Positions 38,273 through 44,329 of a stretch of 44,329 nucleotides of DNA are shown here, piece after piece. A program made the position numbers and the translations under genes. The stretch comes from Candidatus Bathyarchaeota archaeon. GTDB taxonomy: Archaea; Thermoproteota; Bathyarchaeia; TCS64. The notes beneath the pieces were generated by a model. That model was not told the origin of the DNA, ran no database searches, and was given only the letters and a program-made list of their open reading frames with translations. Numbering within the stretch: the stretch's first letter is position 1; every line of letters starts with the position of its first letter. Location: contig JAPKYO010000005.1 in the NCBI GenBank assembly GCA_026394265.1, positions 1 through 44,329 on the forward strand, given 5' to 3'.

Positions 38273-39418
38273 TTGGCTCGTCTGAAGTTGTTCGAGGACC
38301 CGATTGGCAGGATCAAGAGGAACCTGGACGCGTGGGAGGAGGGACTCGCGGACCCCGCAGGGGCGCAGGAGAAGGTGCTGCGTGTCCTGTTGGAGGGGTA
38401 CGCGAAGACTGACTACGGGCGTGTCCACGGCGCGGTCGACGTCACGTCGATCGCCGACTACAGGGCGAGGTTCCCGGCGGTCACATACTCCGACCTCGAG
38501 CCGTGGTTCGAGAGGGTCCGCAACGAGGGCTACGGTGTCTTCCTCGACGAGGAGCCAATCACGTGGGTGATGACGAGGGGGACAACGGGGAAGTCGAAGG
38601 TCGTCCCCGTGACCCCGAGGCACCTGCAGGACCTGATCAAATGCGGATCCCGGGCCGTGCTCAACTTCGCCATGAAGAACGGAGGGCTGAGCCTACTCGC
38701 CGGCGGCGTACTCAACCTCCAGTTCCCAAGCAACATGCGCGTCCTCACCCAGGGGGGAAAGGAGGTCGTCTACGGCTTCAGCTCCGGCACCTACGCGAAG
38801 CTGAACCCGATGATGGCGGGGCTCGGCCTCGTCCCAAGGCAGGAGGATATAGATGCCCTGCAGACGGACCTGACCCCCGCGGGGTGGGAGAAGCGCTACG
38901 AATACATCTACCAGAAGGCGAAGGACCGGGACGTCATGAGCATCATCGGCGTCGCCCCCGTCGAGACAGGCTTCGCGAGGTATGTCAAGAAGAAGCACGG
39001 CGTGAATCCCAGGGACATCTGGAAGCTCAAGGTCATCTACAGCACAAGCGTCGCAAAGATACAGCAGGAGTACGCCCCTCGCCTCCGCGCCATGTACGGC
39101 GATGTGCCGGTTGTAGAGCTGTACAGCGCCACCGAGGGCGCCTTCGCGCAGCAGAGGGACGAACTGCCATACGTCTCCCCGAACTACGACGTTTACCTCT
39201 TCGAGGCGGAGACGGATTCGGGCGTGAAGATGTTGCACGAGATGAAGAGGGGGGAGTGGGGGAGGATCATAATATCGACGGCGATGCTGCCCAGGTACAG
39301 GATAGGTGACCTGATCGAGGCGATGGGTAAGAACCACTTCAGGGTATTCGGAAGAGATAAGCCGGAGGTTGTTCTCGAGCACCGGCTCTGGAAGTTGTTT
39401 GTGGGCTGGGCTGTTTAG
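38273..39418 (+). CDS. GH3-family acyl-adenylating enzyme, C-terminally short
   Basis: 381 residues. Residues 1-360 match the GH3/JAR1 branch of the acyl-adenylate superfamily: ATP loop TRGTTGKSKVVPVT, a central GVAPVETGFARYVKK region, VVELYSATEGAFAQQ (YxATEG) and YRIGDLIE. The protein ends soon after VFGRDKPEVVLEH, so most of the usual C-terminal domain of about 110-150 residues, which swings over the active site for the second half-reaction, is missing. Plant GH3s join amino acids to hormones; archaeal ones have no known role. TTG start at 38273, about 16-22 bp after a TATA-like box, hence nearly leaderless. It overlaps the convergent zinc-ribbon gene by 4 bp. Confidence 0.8.
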   Translation: MARLKLFEDPIGRIKRNLDAWEEGLADPAGAQEKVLRVLLEGYAKTDYGRVHGAVDVTSIADYRARFPAVTYSDLEPWFERVRNEGYGVFLDEEPITWVMTRGTTGKSKVVPVTPRHLQDLIKCGSRAVLNFAMKNGGLSLLAGGVLNLQFPSNMRVLTQGGKEVVYGFSSGTYAKLNPMMAGLGLVPRQEDIDALQTDLTPAGWEKRYEYIYQKAKDRDVMSIIGVAPVETGFARYVKKKHGVNPRDIWKLKVIYSTSVAKIQQEYAPRLRAMYGDVPVVELYSATEGAFAQQRDELPYVSPNYDVYLFEAETDSGVKMLHEMKRGEWGRIIISTAMLPRYRIGDLIEAMGKNHFRVFGRDKPEVVLEHRLWKLFVGWAV

Positions 39419-39939
39419 GGGCGCGGGTTCTTGCTCTTGCTCATCATCGCGTTGATGATGACCCACCCGCCGACGAGTATCAGTAGGATGGCCCACCAGT
39501 CCCTCAACCCGAAGTAGGAACCAGCGCCGATTAGGGCCACTATTCCACCGCCGATTATGAAGCCGCTGCAGGCGCGCCAGTTGCTGATCTCGACGTACAT
39601 TATGACGCCGCGCAGGATGATGATGGCGCCGAGGCCGATCATGAAGAGGTTCCACCAGTTTGATGTCGAGACATAGTCGTATTGGCGAAGGAGGAAGGAT
39701 ACGCCGAGCCAGAGCAGTATGAGGCCACCCATGACCCCGCTCCACATTCCACCTGATGCCTCGTTCTTCTCCGACTTTTCATTCGTCTCATGCTTCTCGC
39801 CCCTTTCATCTTTCTCATCACGGGCGTGCATGTAGACAACGTTCTCCTTCGTCTTCATGCTCTCACCGCAGTAGGGACAGAAGACCGCGTCATCCTTGAC
39901 TTCTTTACCACATTTTGGGCAGTACGGCATTTGATTCAC
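39415..39939 (-). CDS. Zinc-ribbon membrane protein
   Basis: 174 residues. N-terminal zinc ribbon (YCPKCGKEVKDDAVFCPYCGE, two CxxC pairs), a highly charged linker of Lys/Glu/Asp (about residues 35-62), then four membrane helices (about 66-84, 95-112, 122-140, 146-164) and a basic end SKSKNPRP. The membrane part looks like the small LiaF/DUF5668-type envelope domain. Cytoplasmic zinc ribbon plus membrane domain is a common archaeal arrangement with no known function. Start GTG 39939 or ATG 39930; the CxxC begins at residue 7 or 4. Confidence 0.78.
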   Translation of the reverse strand: MNQMPYCPKCGKEVKDDAVFCPYCGESMKTKENVVYMHARDEKDERGEKHETNEKSEKNEASGGMWSGVMGGLILLWLGVSFLLRQYDYVSTSNWWNLFMIGLGAIIILRGVIMYVEISNWRACSGFIIGGGIVALIGAGSYFGLRDWWAILLILVGGWVIINAMMSKSKNPRP

Positions 39940-39992
39940 CTATTACATGGTGTGAAGATTAATTTCCGCTTAAAAGGGTATAGGAAACGAGA

Positions 39993-41159
39993 CTAACCCT
40001 CGGGGACCTTGATCAAGGCGACGAGAGCCGTGCCTATAACCATCAGGGTGCTCAGCGCAAACCAGCCTATGTCGTAGCTCGCCGTGGTGTCCTTCACTAT
40101 GCCGAGCATGAGGGGGAGGGCGAGGGCGCCGAGGCTTGCAAAGGTGTTGTGAAACCCGGATAGGCTCCCCGCCGTCTCTGCGCCGAAGAGGCGGGGTATG
40201 ATGGTAAATGCGGGGCTACGGACGAAGTTGATCAGCCAGCCGAGCAGGAACGACGCCACGAATATGAATACACCGCTAGGAAGAATTGTAAGTGCGTAGA
40301 TGTTCACCGCCAGAAGTAAGAAACTCATTGCGAGGACCTTCTTCTCACCGATGAAGTCGGCTAGCATACCACCCGCCGGGTTTGAAACCATGCCCGCGAA
40401 GTTGAATAGGCTCATGGCTGTGCCGACGAGGATCACGTCTAACCCATAATCCTCCTTCAGCAGCAGCGGGAGCCAAGCTAGGAAGGTGTAGTAGCTGCCG
40501 AGGCGAATGAACTGGGCGACGGCGAGTACCCAGAAGCTCCTCTGCTTAAACGCCGAAACGACGGCCTCCCGTGATATGCCGCTACCCTTCACACCGTCCT
40601 TGAGGCAGAACCATACGAGCAACGATGAGGCTACACCCGTGATGCCTTGGATGATTATTGACAGCCTCCAGCCATAGGCTAGAGCCAGAAGAGGGGAGGC
40701 CCAAGTCACAACAATCAGCCCTATGCTTCCCCCCACGTTTAGGAGGCCGAGCGCGGTCCCCCTCTCCCTCGACTCGTACCACCCCGCGATGAGCCTGACC
40801 GCGGGGACGAAGACCCCCGCCCCCAGCAGGCCCGCCGCGAAACGCGCCACCGCGAGGCTGAAGAAGTCGCCGCCGAAGCCGAATAGAACCGTCGCGGCTG
40901 AGACGCCGAGGACGCTAACCGCCATGACCCTCCTGCTACCGAAGCGGTCTGCCAGGAGCCCCCACGGTATCTGCCCAACCGTGTACCCGGTGAAGTACGC
41001 CGACATCAATGCCCCGCTCTCCGTGTAGCTGAGCAGAAGCTCCCCCTTGATCGAGGTGAGTACGTAGCTGTAGGCGGAGTTCATTATCGAGAGCACGGTG
41101 AGGGCGAGGAAGCCACCGAAGAGGACGCCGGGGTTCCTCAGCAGGTTGTTAACCTTCAC
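39993..41159 (-). CDS. Major facilitator superfamily transporter
   Basis: 388 residues, 12 membrane helices. The loop between helices 2 and 3 has the MFS signature GLLADRFGSRRVMA, repeated in the second half as GGMLADFIGEKKVLA. ARFAAGLLGAGVFVPAVRLIAGWY is the helix-4/5 region of anion:cation-symporter and oxalate/nitrate-type MFS proteins. The substrate cannot be told. GTG start at 41159; a TATA-like AGTTTATCC lies about 55-65 bp upstream. The neighbouring por operon ends just before its promoter, so a carboxylate substrate is possible but speculative. Confidence 0.88.
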   Translation of the reverse strand: MKVNNLLRNPGVLFGGFLALTVLSIMNSAYSYVLTSIKGELLLSYTESGALMSAYFTGYTVGQIPWGLLADRFGSRRVMAVSVLGVSAATVLFGFGGDFFSLAVARFAAGLLGAGVFVPAVRLIAGWYESRERGTALGLLNVGGSIGLIVVTWASPLLALAYGWRLSIIIQGITGVASSLLVWFCLKDGVKGSGISREAVVSAFKQRSFWVLAVAQFIRLGSYYTFLAWLPLLLKEDYGLDVILVGTAMSLFNFAGMVSNPAGGMLADFIGEKKVLAMSFLLLAVNIYALTILPSGVFIFVASFLLGWLINFVRSPAFTIIPRLFGAETAGSLSGFHNTFASLGALALPLMLGIVKDTTASYDIGWFALSTLMVIGTALVALIKVPEG

Positions 41160-41265
41160 ACTTCACCCCTCCACGGCTCGGCCGACATGACGCAGAGACG
41201 GGACACCCAACGCCGGATAAACTTTAGGAGAAATACGGTCCAGAGCTACCGCTAGGGTGTAGATT

Positions 41266-41281
41266 ATTGAAAAAGAAAGGA
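41266..41281 (-). terminator. T-rich terminator of the por operon
   Basis: Immediately after the porB stop the minus strand reads CCTTTCTTTTTCAAT, a pyrimidine tract of the kind that ends archaeal transcription. Confidence 0.5.
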
Positions 41282-41288
41282 GGTAGTC

Positions 41289-42188
41289 TTACAGGACTAC
41301 CGTCTTCATCTCGTCTGCCTTGAGGAGTCTCTGCCAGTTGGCGGTGGTGTTGGTCTGAACCTCGTTGACCTCGACCTCCGTCATGTGGCGGAAGCGGCTC
41401 TGAGGCTTCAGGTACTCGCTCACGGGCTTCAGCTCCTTTGGCTTGTAGTTCAGCTTGAAGCTGGTGCCGTGCTCGATCTCGTAGAGCGGCCAGACACCCG
41501 CCTGGACACCCGCGCGCGCGAGTTCGATCGTCTTGGCTGGGTCGAAGCGCCAACCGACTGGGCACGGGGCCTGGATCAGGATGAGCCTGAAGCCCTCGAT
41601 GTCCTTGGCGTACTTGACCTTCTGCATGAGGTCCTCTGGGAAGGCGACCGAGGCCGTTGCGATGTAGGGGACGTAGTGAGCGGCGAAGATCATCGGGATG
41701 TTCTTCTTCATCTCACCCTTTCCCCTGCTGTTGGGGCCGACTGGGTTCGTGGTGGTCTCCGCGTACTTCGGGGTACCTCCACTCCTCTGGCCACCCGTGT
41801 TCATGTATGCCTCGTTGTCCTTCGTAATCACCAGGACGTTCTCGTTTCTCTCGGCTGCCGCGGATAGACCCTGGAAGCCGATGTCGTAGGTACCGCCATC
41901 TCCGAAGAAGGCGACCGCCTTGACGTCGGTCCTGCCTAGGGCCTTTAGGCCGCGTGAAGTCCCGGTAAGGGACGACCCGCCGCCCTCGAAGACCGCGCCG
42001 GCACGTGGGTGCTTTGTGACGTGGTCTGGGCAGCACGGGATTCCGTGCCTGATGAGGTTAGGGCCTAGGACCTTGAAGGCGAGCCTCGCGGCCATGGCGG
42101 CACCGCAACCCTGGCAAGTGCTGCCCGGAGCAAGGATCATCTCATCCATCGGGACCTGGGCTCTCGTCATTTTAACGGATGCACTCAT
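41289..42188 (-). CDS. porB: Pyruvate:ferredoxin oxidoreductase beta subunit
   Basis: 299 residues. TPP- and FeS-binding subunit: PGSTCQGCGAAMAARLAFKVLG (CxGCG), PCCPDHVT, TPP motif FFGDGGTYDIGFQGLSAAAERNENVLVITKDNEAYMNTGGQRSGG, and the later APCPVGWRFDPAKTIELAR. Four cysteines expected to hold a 4Fe-4S cluster are present, including the late one in QAPCPVG. With PorA it cleaves pyruvate and CoA to acetyl-CoA, CO2 and reduced ferredoxin. ATG at 42188, 13 bp after porA. Specificity for pyruvate over branched 2-oxoacids is inferred from overall resemblance. Confidence 0.93.
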   Translation of the reverse strand: MSASVKMTRAQVPMDEMILAPGSTCQGCGAAMAARLAFKVLGPNLIRHGIPCCPDHVTKHPRAGAVFEGGGSSLTGTSRGLKALGRTDVKAVAFFGDGGTYDIGFQGLSAAAERNENVLVITKDNEAYMNTGGQRSGGTPKYAETTTNPVGPNSRGKGEMKKNIPMIFAAHYVPYIATASVAFPEDLMQKVKYAKDIEGFRLILIQAPCPVGWRFDPAKTIELARAGVQAGVWPLYEIEHGTSFKLNYKPKELKPVSEYLKPQSRFRHMTEVEVNEVQTNTTANWQRLLKADEMKTVVL

Positions 42189-42201
42189 TTCAAATTACCT
42201 C

Positions 42202-43398
42202 CTACACCCACTGGATGGGAGCATCTTGCTTCCCACCCTGTGCGACCTTTAGGGTCTTCTCACCGATCTTGTACATGTCGGCTACGCGTACCTCCTTTCC
42301 GCTGAGGCCGCCGATGAAGCCGAGGATTGGGGTCTTCTTCGCCTCGTCGTAGAGGGTGCTCCTCATCTGGTGGTAGACGGGGCCGTAGAAGCCTGGCTGG
42401 CAGCTGCGGTCGAAGACGCCGATGGCGCCGACGTTCTTGGCGATGGCCTGGAAGTCGCTCCTCGGGAAGGGCAGGAAGCTCCTGATCTTCACGAGTCCGA
42501 CCTTCTTGCCGTCTGCCCAGAGCTTGTCGATCGCTGCCATGGCGGTTCCGGCGATCGTGCCCATCGCGGTGATGACGCAGTCTGCGCCCTCGACGCGGTA
42601 TGGCTCGATCATGCCGTTGCCGTATGTGCGGCCGAACTTCTTGCCCCACTCGGCGAAGACCTCCTTGATGACGGCCTCGCCGTTGAGGACCGCCTCGTTG
42701 TGCATCTGCCATGGCTTCATTGGGTCACCCTCGCCCCAGCCTGCGCCGAAGATCTTGGGGTTGACCTCGAAGTCACGCCACTTATCAGATTCTTCTGATA
42801 CTGGGAGGATGCCTGGCATCGGCTTGTAGGGTGGTAGGAAGGCGTCGATGTCCTCCTGTGCTGGGATCTCGACGGGCTCAGCCGTGTAGCTGAGGACGTA
42901 GCCGTCGTAGCCCATCGCGACTGGGAGGCGGATCCTCTTGTCCTCGGCGATCTTGTAGGCCATGATCGTCGTGTCGAGTATCTCCTGGGCGTTCTCCACG
43001 TAGAGGTGGAGCCAGCCCTGCCACTGCTGCGACATGAGGTCGCTGTGGTCAGGCTGCATGCTCTTCACGCCGCGGTGGACGACCGCCATTACGAGGGGTA
43101 GCCTCTTGCTGGCGGTCTCCTGCATCGGGTGGTGCATGTAGAGGAGACCGGGGCCCGAGGTGCATGTGAAGCTGCGTGCGCCGACGGCTTCCGCCGCCTG
43201 GGCGATGACCTGAGAACTTAGCTCACCCTCGGCGTTGACGAACTCAAAGCCGGGTAGCTCGCCCGAGGCGTGGATCTCCGAGAGGTACTCGGTGATCGTC
43301 GTCTGGGGAGTGATGGGGAATACCGCAGCAACTTTAACGCGGGCTAGTTTACAGCCTACTGCTGTCGCCTTGTTACCGACCATTACTTCGTATGACAT
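42202..43398 (-). CDS. porA: Pyruvate:ferredoxin oxidoreductase alpha subunit
   Basis: 398 residues, usual PorA length. VAAVFPITPQTTITEYLSE, FEFVNAEGELSSQVIAQAAEAVGARSFTCTSGPGLLYMHHPMQETASKRLPLVMAVVHRG-type pyruvate/CoA region, PVAMGYDGYVLSYTAEPV and the VGLVKIRSFLPFP strand all fit PorA. It carries the pyrimidine-binding part of TPP catalysis and contacts pyruvate. ATG at 43398, 13 bp after the gamma-delta fusion gene. Confidence 0.94.
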   Translation of the reverse strand: MSYEVMVGNKATAVGCKLARVKVAAVFPITPQTTITEYLSEIHASGELPGFEFVNAEGELSSQVIAQAAEAVGARSFTCTSGPGLLYMHHPMQETASKRLPLVMAVVHRGVKSMQPDHSDLMSQQWQGWLHLYVENAQEILDTTIMAYKIAEDKRIRLPVAMGYDGYVLSYTAEPVEIPAQEDIDAFLPPYKPMPGILPVSEESDKWRDFEVNPKIFGAGWGEGDPMKPWQMHNEAVLNGEAVIKEVFAEWGKKFGRTYGNGMIEPYRVEGADCVITAMGTIAGTAMAAIDKLWADGKKVGLVKIRSFLPFPRSDFQAIAKNVGAIGVFDRSCQPGFYGPVYHQMRSTLYDEAKKTPILGFIGGLSGKEVRVADMYKIGEKTLKVAQGGKQDAPIQWV

Positions 43399-43411
43399 TT
43401 CATTATCCTCC

Positions 43412-44236
43412 TTACGCGCCCTCGACCCTCTTCATCTCGATGGCCTTGACTGGGCACTCGTTTGCGCAGACACCGCAGCCCTTGCAGGCGCGGTCGACCA
43501 TCGATGGCTTGTTGTTCGCCTTCCACTCAAGAGCGGCCTCTGGGCAGAAGATCCAGCACGTCTTGCAGCCGATGCACTTCTCCTCGTTCACGACGGGGTA
43601 GAAGACGCGCCAGCTGCTGACGTCCTTCAGGGTACCGTACCCGCCGACCTCAAGGTCGACATGCATCTTGGGCGCGACCTTGTTCGTCGCCGGGACCCAC
43701 GGGGAGACCTTCTCGTAGCTCTTCCTCACGGCGGCGATGTTCATGTCGCCTAGCCTACCGGGGAAGTACTTCTTGATGGCCTTCTCGATGGACTCAAGCT
43801 TCACGACGCCGGTCGCCTTGGCGAATGCGCCGAGCATGGCGGTGTTCGTGATGGGCCTGCCGAGAGTCTCCAGCGCGATGCTGGTTGCGTCGACGGTGGC
43901 GATGTTGATGTCGCCGGCGAGCGTGCTCTTCTCGGGCGCGAACGGGGCGTTAAGCAGTACCTGGCCTTTTGGCAGAATGTCGTTGGCGACAGCCTGCTGT
44001 AGGCTGATGAGTGGGTCGAAGCAGATACTGATGCCGGGTGTGTGTACTAGTTCCCTTTCCCTCACGCGTACGTCGTCGATGCGGACGTATGCGGTTAGGG
44101 GTGCTCCACGCCTTTCGGTGCCGTACATGGGGATGGCCTGGCTATACTTGCCCTCCTCATAGGCTGCCGTGGCGATGATCCTAGAGGCGGTGACGGCCCC
44201 TTGGCCGCCCCTGCCGTGCAACCTTATCTCAATCAC
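43412..44236 (-). CDS. porGD: Pyruvate:ferredoxin oxidoreductase gamma-delta fusion
   Basis: 274 residues. Residues 1-180 are the gamma subunit (IEIRLHGRGGQGAVTASRIIATAA, YGTERRGAPLTAYVRID, NTAMLGAFAKATGVV). After a linker the delta ferredoxin domain has two 4Fe-4S motifs, CIGCKTCWIFCP and CKGCGVCANECP, which pass electrons to ferredoxin. Gamma and delta are often separate genes; fusions are also known. GTG start at 44236; no in-frame ATG is near. First gene of the por operon (GD-A-B), spacing 13 bp each. Confidence 0.93.
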   Translation of the reverse strand: MIEIRLHGRGGQGAVTASRIIATAAYEEGKYSQAIPMYGTERRGAPLTAYVRIDDVRVRERELVHTPGISICFDPLISLQQAVANDILPKGQVLLNAPFAPEKSTLAGDINIATVDATSIALETLGRPITNTAMLGAFAKATGVVKLESIEKAIKKYFPGRLGDMNIAAVRKSYEKVSPWVPATNKVAPKMHVDLEVGGYGTLKDVSSWRVFYPVVNEEKCIGCKTCWIFCPEAALEWKANNKPSMVDRACKGCGVCANECPVKAIEMKRVEGA

Positions 44237-44257
44237 GGGTCATTTTCCCTCAGTGAT

Positions 44258-44328
44258 TCGTTACCACTCTAACTCGTGCTGTTAATTGAGTAACGATTCC
44301 GTAAAGAGTCAGCGAAGGAGGATTTAAA
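44258..44328 (-). promoter_or_regulatory. Control region of the por operon
   Basis: A TATA-like CTTTAAATCC on the minus strand (44319-44328) lies 83-92 bp before the GTG, giving a leader of about 55-60 nt. A 7-bp inverted repeat TCGTTAC (44258-44264) and GTAACGA (44290-44296), about three helical turns apart, lies downstream of the box and could be an operator or a leader stem. The window ends here. Confidence 0.4.
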
Positions 44329-44329
44329 G

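Overview
The window is a compact, GC-rich archaeal chromosome segment, coded mostly on the minus strand. Archaeal origin is shown by a TFB transcription initiation factor, RNA polymerase subunit D, archaeal-type ribosomal proteins (L18e, L13, S9, S13, S4, S11), TrmB- and DtxR-family regulators, a four-domain pyruvate:ferredoxin oxidoreductase and TATA-like boxes ahead of many starts. Ribosomal protein L13e, which euryarchaea lack, points to the TACK/Thermoproteota side; a Bathyarchaeia-like or related lineage is my guess and is not proven. Many genes start with GTG or TTG, and 4-bp start/stop overlaps are common.

Layout. 1-2.5 kb: 3' part of a PLP aminotransferase facing an L13-S9-L13e ribosomal operon, then a small unknown gene. 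2.6-5.7 kb: a tightly coupled four-gene, all-membrane operon of unknown function led by a protein I recognise as DUF6754-like, with a structured leader and a TATA box nested in an inverted repeat. 5.7-14.6 kb: zinc alcohol dehydrogenase, M20 deacylase, DinB-like protein, a large SPFH membrane protein, an ATP-NAD kinase-like protein, and two tandem LivH-like permeases with an unusual extra C-terminal domain. 14.6-18.9 kb: repeat array A, a shortened SDR, gcvPB and gcvPA, and a 51-aa small gene. 19-23 kb: LLM oxidoreductase, then TFB plus a small partner gene divergent from a long TrmB-type regulator. 23-31 kb: a long structured leader ahead of a fused acetolactate synthase (large plus small subunit), a stand-alone class II glutaminase-like protein, a DtxR-FeoB iron locus with two palindromic operators, RraA-like and TerC proteins, and tRNA-Lys(CUU). 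31.4-34.2 kb: rps13-rps4-rps11-rpoD-rpl18e. 34.4-37.8 kb: DUF4097-like membrane protein, Lrp ligand-binding protein, rsmA and a conserved unknown. 37.8-44.3 kb: repeat array B, a shortened GH3-family protein, a zinc-ribbon membrane protein, an MFS transporter, and the por operon (gamma-delta fusion, alpha, beta).

Metabolic picture: pyruvate oxidation to acetyl-CoA with ferredoxin, branched-chain amino acid synthesis from pyruvate, glycine decarboxylation (P-protein only; T and H proteins are not here), and ferrous iron uptake under DtxR control suggest an anaerobic heterotroph. The two most unusual things are the four-gene membrane operon and a previously unnamed (to me) repeat family of about 112-115 bp units. 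These units sit in two arrays 23 kb apart in opposite orientation, in the same cyclic order (1-2-3 versus end of 1-2-3-1), with a third diverged single copy after rsmA. All comparisons were made by eye; no search was run.
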